NCBI GenBank assembly: GCA_021808425.1
Contig: JAKBBS010000028.1
Span: forward strand, 1-25,554
Direction of reading: 5' to 3'
DNA: 25,554 nucleotides
From: Actinomycetes bacterium
GTDB lineage: Bacteria > Actinomycetota > Acidimicrobiia > Acidimicrobiales > Palsa-688
Position 1 is the stretch's first letter, and each line of letters begins with the position of its first letter. The translations under genes and the position numbers were made by a program. Positions 16,091 to 23,208 of the stretch are shown in pieces. The notes under the pieces were generated by a model. It made no database searches and was not told the DNA's origin. It was given only the letters and a program-made list of their open reading frames with translations.

Positions 16091-16424
16091 GGACGGCAGT
16101 GACGGCATCCCTGTGGCCCCGATCGAACTGAGGCTCGGCACCGCCAAGAAACGGTACCCAGACAGTTGACGCACTGTATCTCGACTGCGACGCCGCAGAC
16201 TCCCCCTGTTCCCGGTCCTCATGTCAACCGGCTCGGTGGCAATGGACGGGCGGGCTGCAGGATTAGCGATCATCGATTGATTGTGAATCTTTTGACAGGG
16301 AACATCGGGCACTACGCCTCCTCGGGTGACTGGCAGGATTGCTCGCCGGTCTTCGCTTAGGTGCTGCGAGGCCACCGCCACCGCCCGTTCTTCAACGTGG
16401 TGTCACCGTCATCGTCACCACCGA
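16091..16424. other. Region without a recognisable gene
   Basis: Only short, mutually overlapping frames are present, with no motif. Nothing is supported here. Confidence 0.4.
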
Positions 16425-16756
16425 CGATGACCGTGCCAGGTGCCCCCACGAGTTTGACGGCGTTCGCCAGCAGCGCCCAGTGGCCTTGTCTCTCCGTCTT
16501 TGAGGAGGGTCCCGGTATTTCCAGTTTCCAGCTTGTATGAGGCGCCTCGGGCCGGTGCGGGGCCGGCTGCGCCCGTGGTCTGCGTGTACCTCGGAGGCGT
16601 GGCGACGTCTTACACGGTCGGTGGCTTGACCGATGGCACCACTTACTCCTTTATTGTCGAGGCTGCCAACGCTGTTGGTTTGTCGGGACGGTCAAACGAG
16701 GTTTCCGTCACCCCCACGCCCCCACGCCCCCACGCCCCCACGCCCCCACGCCCCCG
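16425..16756 (+). pseudogene. Fibronectin type III domain remnant with Pro-rich tail
   Basis: TVPGAPTSLTAFASSAQ (near 16430) is the usual beginning of a bacterial FN3 domain. In another frame, from about 16600, VATSYTVGGLTDGTTYSFIV and EAANAVGLSGRSNEVSVTP give its end. The strands between them are scrambled, so indels have occurred. FN3 domains normally belong to secreted or surface proteins. The domain runs into an 8-bp tandem repeat encoding a Pro-rich linker. No start codon, signal peptide or partner domain remains. Confidence 0.65.
16711..16756. repeat. 8-bp tandem repeat (CCCCCACG), five perfect copies
   Basis: CCCCCACG repeats exactly five times from 16711 to 16750 and ends with CCCCCG. 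Because 8 is not a multiple of 3, each copy shifts the frame; read through, it gives a Pro/Thr/His/Arg-rich linker after the FN3 remnant. Copy-number slippage would change the downstream frame. Confidence 0.92.
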
Positions 16757-16841
16757 CTGGCCCCGTCTGTCGCCGGTCAACGTCGGCTGCTCGGCGGGCT
16801 TCGCCCAGTGCGACGTGGTCGGCGTGGCCGACGACCCGCAC

Positions 16842-16977
16842 GCGGGGTGGTCGTGGGCCGCCTCAGCTCGGCGACACCTTGCTCGCTCCCGCTCACCTCG
16901 ATCCCGAGGTCATCTCTGTGCTATTCGGTTTGGCGCAGCGTCGGTTTGCAGGGTCAGTGCGACGGCCATGTCTCTAG
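16842..16977 (+). pseudogene. Possible VapC/PIN-toxin remnant
   Basis: The frame ending at TAG 16975-16977 reads GDTLLAPAHLDPEVISVLFG and then LAQRRFAGS. This resembles the stretch of VapC PIN-domain toxins where aPxxxdxEVxSal precedes a basic helix. The N-terminal catalytic Asp region and the C-terminal half are missing. The resemblance is short, so the call is tentative. No antitoxin gene is seen beside it. Confidence 0.35.
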
Positions 16978-17233
16978 ATCGGGCTTATCATCTCGGAGTT
17001 GAGCGTGCCGGCCGGGCTGCGCTGACGTGGTTTGGTCCTCGCAGTGCGGAATCGAGCGCTCGATGGGATCGGAGGGCTTGATGAGCCCGCCGCGAGCCGG
17101 TGCTCTGCCAGCGGGGCGACGGTCGGACTTGCCACCTTCGCCACACCGCCGAGGCCGCTGCTGGCGGGGTGCCTAGCCTGAGGATCTGGCCGCTGGGGTC
17201 CCTTCCGAAAGGTTCTAGCCACAGATTTTTACC

Positions 17234-17273
17234 TGTCGCTGTGGCACGTTTGTGGCACGACGGGCTGATACCC
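17234..17273 (+). repeat. Right copy of the 40-bp direct repeat
   Basis: It matches 3627-3666 at 37 of 40 positions in the same orientation. It contains TGTGGCAC twice, 11 bp apart. The tRNA-Gly fragment begins 46 bp further on, consistent with an integration-related sequence beside a tRNA 3' end. Confidence 0.7.
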
Positions 17274-17275
17274 TC

Positions 17276-18109
17276 CTAGGGTAATAACAGAAATACAGGC
17301 TCTGACCAGCGGTGTTCGAGAGCGAGCGACGGGAATCGAACCCGCGTTCTCAGCTTGGAAAGCGCTCTGACACGTCCCGTGGCGAACAGCAGCGTCCCAT
17401 ACTGGCTGGTCAGCGCCCACCGCCGACCGCATACGAACCCTCCGGAACGGCGACGTCCGGGCGATATTCGCGCGATGCGCTGCGGTCGCCAGCTTGAACT
17501 TATGTCAGTAAGCCCCTGCAGCCGCCACGGACGGCCCCGCCACGCCTGCTTGGCGAGGAGTAGGGCGCAGCACGAACAGCGCGGCCAGTAGGTAGCGCTC
17601 GGGCGGCAACGCGCCTCCCACGCCACCCTCCCGCCGTGGTCGACTTCCACTATCTCCTCGAACAGCACTGGCGGGCCCACCCTGGCTCCCGGGGGCGACT
17701 GATGCTCGACACCGTCGGCCTGCTCGACGGGGTCGAGCATCGCCACCCAGTGGTAGCTCTGGAACATCGGGTCGTCATAGCGAACCTCTCGCGGCCGCTC
17801 GGCAACGAGGCCATCCTCGTCGTAGACCGGGGCCGTCTCGGCCGCCGGCGGAGGATCGGGAAGCACCTGTCCGCCCCCAGTTGTGAGCAACGCCCGCGAC
17901 CCCGGCCGCGGCGGCTCGTTGTCGGCCACCAGCAAGGCGCCTTCTAAGCGTTCGACCCGCAGCGCATCAGGGCGAGCGACCCACGCCCGCATTCCACCTT
18001 GCAGCCGAGGCGTGGGCTCACCGTGCCGAGTGACCGTGAAGCGAAGCGTGCGCCACCGCCATGGCGACGACCGGGCAAGGCCCCGGAACCTGTCGGGGGA
18101 CGGCTCCAT
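17276..18109 (-). pseudogene. Actinobacterial protein of unknown function, truncated at its 3' end
   Basis: The N-terminal 180 or so residues match a pattern I associate with a widespread unnamed actinobacterial family: SSPWRWRTLRFTVTRHGE, MRAWVARPDALRVE, then YDDPMFQSYHWVAMLDPVE and a C-x-C-C cluster near 17567-17575. After that cluster the frame loses all resemblance and runs across the tRNA-Gly fragment to 17276, so the true C-terminus is missing. ATG 18109 is chosen because TATAGT lies 6 nt before it; the frame is open to ATG 18139. The function is unknown. Truncation at the att-like tRNA fragment suggests the gene was cut by integration or deletion. Confidence 0.55.
17320..17361 (-). pseudogene. 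3' half of a tRNA-Gly(TCC) gene, att-site-like
   Basis: Read on the minus strand, the sequence runs from the anticodon loop (TTTCCAA, anticodon TCC) through the anticodon 3' stem and variable loop to an intact T-arm (GCGGGTTCGATTCCCGT) and the 3' acceptor strand (CGCTCGC). The 5' half, with D-arm and 5' acceptor strand, is absent, so this is not a functional tRNA. A break at the anticodon loop with retention of the 3' end is the usual result of tyrosine-integrase insertion into a tRNA gene. On that model the element lies on the high-coordinate side and the old chromosome on the low-coordinate side. Confidence 0.72.
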
Positions 18110-18115
18110 GTCATC

Positions 18116-18121
18116 ACTATA
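18116..18121 (-). promoter_or_regulatory. -10 hexamer of the truncated minus-strand gene
   Basis: TATAGT on the minus strand ends 6 nt before ATG 18109. This fits a leaderless transcript. Confidence 0.4.
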
Positions 18122-18306
18122 TGCGCCGCAGCAGGACACCGGTCTGTCCTATGCGTGCCGCTGACCGCCAGGATCTGCCGATCCCCTTGTGGCTACCGCG
18201 GTCCTTCGCCGGGCACGTCCAGGAGTCGCAAGACCCTCCGCCATCGAGGAGGGGCCGCCGACGGCTGGGGACGCGAGCCAGGTACGGCCGTGGAAGACTT
18301 GGAGGC

Positions 18307-19230
18307 GTGAACTCGGACGATGGTCGGCCTATAGGCAAGCAGCCTGGGCCGTTTGGGGTCGTTGGGCTACGACGCCAGCCGGGGGCGGTTGGCGCCTTGA
18401 GTGTCGTCCGGGATGGGCGCCGACGTCGACAGGTGTTGACGCGGCAGTGTCTCACCTTCACGGCCGAAGACGGATCGTCGATCATGGTCACCTCCCACGG
18501 CGACAGCAGCGCGGAAGGCTACGACTCGGCTCGATCGTGGGCACCGATGAACGCCTACCTGGCAACGCCAGCAGGTCAAGAGATGCTCAAAGCGGATCGC
18601 GAGACCGGATCGACGCTCGAGCCGGTACAAGTCGAGTGGAACCCGACGACGATCGAGGTCGACGGCCAGCACACGGCGCTCGAGGTCTGCGACTTGATCG
18701 AAGGCTCGTGGGCAGCTGTTGGCCGGACGCCCAGGTCGATCGTCACGATCGACAGTCGGGGCGTGCCGCTCGGCGCAGTTCGATTGGAGCAGGTCGACCT
18801 ACATCCGCTGCCTCCTGCGCCCGACCTCGGCGCCCGGACCGGCGAAGTCCGTGCGGCGCTCGACGCGCGCTTCACCAAGGTCCCCTTCCGCAGAGTTCGC
18901 GGCCAGGCGGACTACTGGGCGCTGCGCGACATCGAAGCCGACCACGTCCGGCGGGTGGCGCATGAGGACCGGTTGAGCGACGAGGAGCAGCAGGAGCTGA
19001 CCGCGCATTGGCTAGGCCGCATCGACCAGCGCCTTGCCGGCGTGCGCGACTGCTGGCAGTCCAAGAACCACGAGATGATGCTCAACAGTCGGATCGCCGC
19101 TCACCTGCGAGGTCACAACGTCCTGTTCCAGTTATGGTCCAACACCATCAGACCCGGAGCGAGATGCTGGTTCGGCAACCGCTACACGCCCATCCGGCAC
19201 CACACCTTCCGCCTCCGCTGGCGGCCCTAG
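18307..19230 (+). CDS. Hypothetical protein
   Basis: The open frame runs from GTG 18307 (upstream extensions overlap the divergent gene) to TAG 19230, 307 residues. From about residue 40 the composition is clearly protein-like: CLTFTAEDGSSIMVTSHGD, LEPVQVEWNPTTIEVDG, RSIVTIDSRGVPLGAVRLE, then an acidic/helical part (LSDEEQQELTAHWLGRIDQR) and an aromatic, basic C-terminus. No family, signal peptide or membrane segment is recognised. The real start could be as late as ATG 18484, since the first 40 residues are Arg/Gly-rich. It is followed by the toxin-antitoxin pair on the same strand but has no obvious link to it. Confidence 0.55.
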   Translation: MNSDDGRPIGKQPGPFGVVGLRRQPGAVGALSVVRDGRRRRQVLTRQCLTFTAEDGSSIMVTSHGDSSAEGYDSARSWAPMNAYLATPAGQEMLKADRETGSTLEPVQVEWNPTTIEVDGQHTALEVCDLIEGSWAAVGRTPRSIVTIDSRGVPLGAVRLEQVDLHPLPPAPDLGARTGEVRAALDARFTKVPFRRVRGQADYWALRDIEADHVRRVAHEDRLSDEEQQELTAHWLGRIDQRLAGVRDCWQSKNHEMMLNSRIAAHLRGHNVLFQLWSNTIRPGARCWFGNRYTPIRHHTFRLRWRP

Positions 19231-19384
19231 CCGGGGACATCGGCGCCCTGCGCACTCCCGGCCACGACGGGTGCCGGGCACAGAACGATCAGTATCGATC
19301 GCCAGCTCCGGCGTAGCCGTTGCGCGCTGGGGGCGCCGACTCTGCGCTCGCCCCGATCCCGACGTCTGCGGTTGTCCGGGTTGT

Positions 19385-19406
19385 CGATCAGGCTACGGGA
19401 CGTCGC
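19385..19406 (+). repeat. 22-bp element shared with the cupin promoter region, copy 1
   Basis: CGATCAGGCTACGGGACGTCGC recurs at 21700-21721 with one mismatch, in the same orientation. Both copies lie just upstream of a predicted promoter. Function unknown. Confidence 0.7.
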
Positions 19407-19417
19407 TCCGAGGTCTC

Positions 19418-19447
19418 TGTCCGGACAGTGTCCGGACGCTGTATAGT
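19418..19447 (+). promoter_or_regulatory. Promoter and operator of the toxin-antitoxin operon
   Basis: Two copies of TGTCCGGAC lie 11 bp apart (19418 and 19429); the first is part of the perfect palindrome TGTCCGGACA. They cover the place where a -35 box is expected. TATAGT (19442-19447) follows, and ATG 19455 starts 7 nt later, so the mRNA is probably leaderless. Toxin-antitoxin operons of this class are usually repressed by their own antitoxin (or complex) binding such repeats. Confidence 0.6.
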
Positions 19448-19454
19448 CCAGGAT

Positions 19455-19742
19455 ATGAGCAAGGTCGTCCCTCCCTCGAAGCGCCACCGCCTGGAGATGC
19501 GCGTGAGCCCAGACCAGGAAGCCCTCATCCGCCACGCCGCAGAACTCGAGGGCACGACGGTGACCAGCTTCGTGCTCGACACGGTGACCAACCGGGCCAG
19601 CAGCGTGATCGAAGCCCACCGGGACATCGTGCTCTCAAACGCCGCCTTCGACCGCTTCGTGGCCGAGCTGGACAAGCCGCAGATCCCGGTTCCCGAGCTG
19701 GTTGAGCTGTTTCGCAGCCACCCGAAGCTGCCTGAGGGGTGA
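19455..19742 (+). CDS. DUF1778 antitoxin (TacA type)
   Basis: This 95-residue protein has the DUF1778 pattern. An N-terminal ribbon-helix-helix DNA-binding part (RLEMRVSPDQEALIRHAAEL, GTTVTSFVLDTVTNRAS) is followed by VIEAHRDIVLSNAAFDRFVA and a Pro-rich C-terminus, the part that neutralises the toxin. It directly precedes a GNAT toxin gene, with its TGA overlapping the toxin's GTG start (GTGA), so the two are translationally coupled. It probably represses its own promoter through the TGTCCGGAC repeats upstream. Confidence 0.92.
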   Translation: MSKVVPPSKRHRLEMRVSPDQEALIRHAAELEGTTVTSFVLDTVTNRASSVIEAHRDIVLSNAAFDRFVAELDKPQIPVPELVELFRSHPKLPEG

Positions 19743-20233
19743 CCAGTCGCCGTCTTGAGCGGCTCAGTCCTCACCGTCACCTCGGCGACTTCCACTCCGG
19801 CAACGAGTCCCTCGACCGTTGGTTGCAGACCCACTCCCTCGCCTCGCAGCAGATGGACGTTGCCCGCACTTTTGTGCTCGTTGACGCCGAACGTGTCGCC
19901 GGGTACTTCAGCCTCACGATGGGCTCCGTGCAGCGCGCCGAGGCACCTCAGTCGCTCGTCCGGGGCTTGCCGGGATACCCGGTCGGCATGGTCCTGCTCG
20001 CCCGGCTGGCCGTCGACAGTTCAGCCCAAGGTCACGGGCTCGGAGCGCTACTGCTCGCCGAGGCGCTGCGCAAGGCTGTCACTGCTGGCGAAGCGGCCGC
20101 CGCCCGGCTAGTCGTGGTGGACGCTATCGACGAGGCCGCCGCTCGTTTCTACGCTCGTCACGGTTTCGTCGCCGTCCCCGACCATCCCCTCAGGCTCTAC
20201 CGACGGATGAAGGACGTCCGAGCGTCGCAGTAG
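19739..20233 (+). CDS. GNAT-family toxin (TacT type)
   Basis: This is a 164-residue acetyltransferase. In studied TacAT systems the toxin acetylates aminoacyl-tRNA and stops translation. Features seen: FHSGNESLDRWLQTHSLASQ at the N-terminus, typical of this subgroup; the strand and acetyl-CoA loop LARLAVDSSAQGHGLGALLL; and the conserved Tyr in RFYARHGFVAV, followed by LRLYRRMKDV. All core motifs are intact, so it should be active. It starts at GTG 19739, overlapping the antitoxin stop by 4 bp. Which tRNA is attacked cannot be told from sequence. Confidence 0.92.
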   Translation: MTSRRLERLSPHRHLGDFHSGNESLDRWLQTHSLASQQMDVARTFVLVDAERVAGYFSLTMGSVQRAEAPQSLVRGLPGYPVGMVLLARLAVDSSAQGHGLGALLLAEALRKAVTAGEAAAARLVVVDAIDEAAARFYARHGFVAVPDHPLRLYRRMKDVRASQ

Positions 20234-20245
20234 CCGATCGCTAGC

Positions 20246-20270
20246 TGGGAACTGGGGACTCGGGTTCCCA
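20246..20270. terminator. Hairpin after the toxin gene, possible terminator
   Basis: TGGGAAC (20246-20252) pairs with GTTCCCA (20264-20270) around an 11-nt loop, 13 bp after the toxin stop codon. It has no U-tract. It could end the toxin-antitoxin transcript before the next gene. Confidence 0.35.
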
Positions 20271-20291
20271 CTCGGGTGGTACCGTTCGGGG

Positions 20292-21263
20292 ATGCTCTTC
20301 GACGCTGAGGACCTTCGCTGGGCTGGCGAGGTGGTAGGACGCCGGGTTCCTCCCACTCCGCAGTACCCGTGGCCTCTTCTTGGCGACGTGGTCGGAGCTG
20401 AGGTTTGGGTCAAGCACGAGAACCACACCCCGACTGGGGCTTTCAAGGTCCGGGGCGGCCTGGTCTACGCCGAGCGGCTCCGAACCGGGCGACCCCAGGT
20501 CAAGGGCCTAGTCTCGGCGACCCGGGGCAACCACGGCCAGAGCCTGGCTTTCGCCGGGTCCGCCATAGGCGTGGAAGTGACCATCGTGGTGCCCGAAGGC
20601 AACAGCGCCGACAAGAACGCTGCGATGCGGGCCTTCGGCGCAGAGCTGATCGTCAACGGAACGGACTTCCAGGCTGCCCGAGAGCACGCCGAGTTTCTGG
20701 CCTCGGAGCGGGGCCTGGAGATGGTCCCGTCCTACCACCCCGACTTGGTGCTCGGTGTGGCCACCTACGCAGCCGAGCTGTTCGCCGCGGCCGGGGTTCT
20801 CGACGCGGTCTACGTGCCGGTCGGCCAAGGCTCGGGAATCTGCGGTGTGATCGGGGTGCGGGACCTGCTCGGGCTTCGAACCGAGGTGATCGGCGTCGTC
20901 GCCGACTCCGCTCCGGCCACCGCCCTGTCGGTAGCCGCCGGACGGGTGGTCGCCACCGAGACGGCTTCGACCTTCGTCGACGGGGTCGCCTGCCGGGTCC
21001 CTGAGCCCGACGCCATCGCCGTGATCGCCAAGGGCGCCGCAAAGGTGCTCAGGGTCACCGAGGACGAGGCCGCCGAGGCGATGCGGGTGCTCTACGCAAG
21101 CACCCACAACGTGGCGGAACCGGCTGGGGCCTTGGCCCTGGCCGGCCTCCTCCAGGACCGCTGTCGCATGGCCGGCAAGCGAGTAGCGGTCATCCAGACC
21201 GGCGGCAACGTCGATGCCGATGTCCTCGCTCAGGTCCTCTCGGGGCAGACTCCCGCGGCGTAG
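20292..21263 (+). CDS. Threonine dehydratase-like PLP enzyme
   Basis: This 323-residue cytoplasmic enzyme of PLP fold-type II resembles catabolic threonine/serine dehydratases, which deaminate threonine to 2-oxobutanoate. Family features: HENHTPTGAFKVRGG with the PLP Lys at residue 52; SATRGNHGQSLAFA with the phosphate/Asn contact; the GQGSGICG glycine loop; and AEPAGALALAGLL near the end. No C-terminal ACT regulatory domain is present, so feedback by isoleucine is unlikely. Related enzymes (threo-3-hydroxyaspartate dehydratase, serine racemase) cannot be excluded. The start is ATG 20292, with TACCGT 6 nt upstream, compatible with a leaderless mRNA. It stands alone. Confidence 0.85.
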   Translation: MLFDAEDLRWAGEVVGRRVPPTPQYPWPLLGDVVGAEVWVKHENHTPTGAFKVRGGLVYAERLRTGRPQVKGLVSATRGNHGQSLAFAGSAIGVEVTIVVPEGNSADKNAAMRAFGAELIVNGTDFQAAREHAEFLASERGLEMVPSYHPDLVLGVATYAAELFAAAGVLDAVYVPVGQGSGICGVIGVRDLLGLRTEVIGVVADSAPATALSVAAGRVVATETASTFVDGVACRVPEPDAIAVIAKGAAKVLRVTEDEAAEAMRVLYASTHNVAEPAGALALAGLLQDRCRMAGKRVAVIQTGGNVDADVLAQVLSGQTPAA

Positions 21264-21308
21264 AGTTCAACCCAGGAGCTGTGCCCAGTCCAGGACCTTT
21301 GGGCGAGA

Positions 21309-21314
21309 TAACGT
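21309..21314 (+). promoter_or_regulatory. -10-like hexamer of the following small gene
   Basis: TAACGT ends 7 nt before ATG 21322, the same spacing as at the antitoxin and cupin genes. The intervening CGAGGAC could also act as a weak ribosome site. Confidence 0.35.
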
Positions 21315-21321
21315 CGAGGAC

Positions 21322-21699
21322 ATGAACTCCGATCGTTACAAGCGGGCGGACGTCGAGCCGCGAAGCTTCGATCACAGTGAGATACGGGCGTTGCCCGAGT
21401 ATGCCGCCGCCGCGAAAGCCCTAGACGGACTGGCGAAAGCCATCAACTATCTCGACTGTACGGCTGAGACGCTGGAGCGCCACGATCGAGCCTGGTGGCT
21501 AGACATGATCCGCGAACTCGGGGCCCACCTGATCTACGGCGACTCGAGCGGCCCGAATCACTGCGCCCAGTTGCACTTCCCGTACCGCGTTCGCCGGAAC
21601 GATGGCTGGTGTACCGCTTACTATCGATGCGATCACGGCGTGGACGGCGTCGAGTGGTCGGCCGGATGGACAGCGAACCTGGACGCGCTGGCCGTTTGA
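21322..21699 (+). CDS. Small hypothetical protein
   Basis: This 125-residue protein starts at ATG 21322, preceded by GAGGA and a -10-like TAACGT. The N-terminal half is helical and charged (EIRALPEYAAAAKALDGLAK). The C-terminal half is rich in aromatic residues and has three Cys with nearby His (NHCAQLHF, NDGWCTAYYRCDHG), which might bind metal. No family is recognised and no signal peptide or membrane segment is seen. Codon use looks like that of the neighbouring real genes. Confidence 0.65.
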   Translation: MNSDRYKRADVEPRSFDHSEIRALPEYAAAAKALDGLAKAINYLDCTAETLERHDRAWWLDMIRELGAHLIYGDSSGPNHCAQLHFPYRVRRNDGWCTAYYRCDHGVDGVEWSAGWTANLDALAV

Positions 21700-21721
21700 C
21701 GATCGGGCTACGGGACGTCGC
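21700..21721 (+). repeat. 22-bp element shared with the antitoxin promoter region, copy 2
   Basis: CGATCGGGCTACGGGACGTCGC matches 19385-19406 at 21 of 22 positions. It begins right after the stop of the small gene and ends 11 bp before the CATAAT box of the cupin gene. Confidence 0.7.
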
Positions 21722-21732
21722 GGGCGGCCATG

Positions 21733-21738
21733 CATAAT
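21733..21738 (+). promoter_or_regulatory. -10 hexamer of the cupin gene
   Basis: CATAAT ends 7 nt before ATG 21746. The intervening GAGGACT also gives a short ribosome site, so either leaderless or short-leader translation is possible. Confidence 0.4.
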
Positions 21739-21745
21739 GAGGACT

Positions 21746-22105
21746 ATGCCTGAACCTGTCGATCTCGTAGCCACGCTGGCTTCCTTCGACGAGGCGTGGT
21801 CTCCCCGGACGGTGGCCATCCTCAACGACTACGACATCCGCGTCGTCAAGACCCGGGGTGAGTTCACCAAGCACCGACATCCAGACACCGACGAGGTGTT
21901 CGTCGTGCTGACGGGCGCCCTCACCATCCGCCTCGGCGACAAGGACGTGACACTCGGACCCGGACAGCTCTACGTCGTGCCCCGAGGGGTGGAGCACCAG
22001 CCGATCTCCCCCGATGGCGCCGAAGTCCTCCTCGTCGAGCCAAGCAGCACGGTGAACACGGGCGATACGCCGAGTGAGCTGACGGCCGAGCGGCGGGTGA
22101 TCTGA
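21746..22105 (+). CDS. Single-domain cupin protein
   Basis: This 119-residue cytoplasmic protein has both cupin motifs. Motif 1 is GEFTKHRHPDTDEVFVVLTG, with the HxH...E metal ligands. Motif 2 is GQLYVVPRGVEHQP, with the fourth ligand His. A divalent metal site is therefore complete. Small cupins of this kind include dioxygenases, isomerases and mannose-6-phosphate-isomerase-like proteins; the substrate cannot be told here. ATG 21746 follows GAGGACT and a CATAAT box. The frame is open further upstream, but the extension overlaps the previous gene and is not cupin-like. Confidence 0.88.
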   Translation: MPEPVDLVATLASFDEAWSPRTVAILNDYDIRVVKTRGEFTKHRHPDTDEVFVVLTGALTIRLGDKDVTLGPGQLYVVPRGVEHQPISPDGAEVLLVEPSSTVNTGDTPSELTAERRVI

Positions 22106-22170
22106 GCATCGGCAGACCGTCTCGTTGTCGATCCGCCAACGGTTTCCGGTGCCCGGCCGTAGCTCTGGGG

Positions 22171-23130
22171 TCATCCCGACGGCGAGGCTCCCTCCGCCAG
22201 CCGGTCGGCGACCGCGAGATAAGCCGCCGCTTCTGTCTGGTGGCCGGGGCGCAGCAGGAACAGCCCGGTGGAGACCCGCTCGATGAACGCCCACTGCCAG
22301 ATTGCCTCCGCATCGATGCCGCAGAGTGACGCCACCTCTTCGCAGCGCTCGAAGGCCACCTTGGCGGTACTTCGGAGGAGCAGCTCCTCGTTCCAGCCTC
22401 GCAGGACCACGCCCAGATCGTGGGCGAGCTCGGAGACGAGCCCCTCCGGATCGGTGAGCCGGAAGCCGGACTTGTCGTCTGAGTTCTGCACCGCCAGGAG
22501 GTTGTGTGCATGCCCGTCCGCATGAACGAGGACGGCTCCCTCTAGTTCGAAACGAGCAGCGCGCTCGGCTGCGAAGGCCGCAGCCTGCTCGACGGCTGAG
22601 GCGGAGCAGGGCCCGCCGAGGTCGGACCACGCCGTCGTCACGAATTCGGCGAGCCAGTTCGCCTTGGCCGCACCAGTCGGGAGACGGTCGGTCGTGACCG
22701 GGCGCCATCCCCGGGCCAGGGTGCTGGCCAGCGCTTCGATCTGGCGGCCAGTGGGCCAACCTAGGCTCGCCAACGGCTTCCCCAGCCGTTCGAGCAGCAC
22801 GCTGCGCCGTTCTGTGTCGTGTCGGAGCACGGCGACGTAGGGATCGCCCCGAGCAAGCAACAGCGTCTCCAGCTCCTGCTCGAAGGGAGAGAAGCCGTCC
22901 ACTCCGGCCGCCGGCAGCGCGACCTTCAGGACCGCGGTGGCCCCCTCCTGGGTGAGCGCCTCGGCGACTTACGCGGCGTTGCCGCCATCGAACGGCGCGC
23001 CGCAGGTGATCGACCACTCAGCCTCCAAGCTGGCTAGGAGCCGAGGAAGCTCGTCCAGCCAGCGCTCTCCGATGGGGCCGATTGTCCGCAAGGAGGCCAT
23101 CAGCCGTCCGGGCACCTTGAGCTGCCTCAC
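22171..23130 (-). pseudogene. Streptomycin/hydroxyurea-kinase-type phosphotransferase (APH) with an internal TAA
   Basis: From GTG 23130 the minus strand reads RQLKVPGRLMASLRTIGPIG and WLDELPRLLASLEAEWSITC, the usual N-terminus of the APH_6 group that phosphorylates antibiotics such as streptomycin. After GAPFDGGNAA there is TAA (22969-22971), and the same frame then continues VAEALTQEGATAVLKVALP, LLERLGKPLASLGWP, the catalytic loop VHADGHAHNLL and LTDPEGLVSELAHDLG to TGA 22171-22173. The gene is otherwise intact and full length (about 319 codons), so one nonsense change disrupts it. An internal start at ATG 22902 would lack the N-lobe. It is convergent with the cupin gene. Confidence 0.82.
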
Positions 23131-23208
23131 AGCAACATTCTGTAGCGGCAGGGGATCCCCTTGCGACGACGGGAGCCGGAGCTTCGAGGCGGCCGACGAG
23201 ACAGCGGC

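Noticed and set aside
21443..23017. 524-codon open frame on the minus strand
   Set aside because: It lies antisense to the small hypothetical and cupin genes and out of frame with the APH gene. The translation is Arg/Gly/Ser-rich without motifs, so it is a shadow frame in GC-rich DNA.
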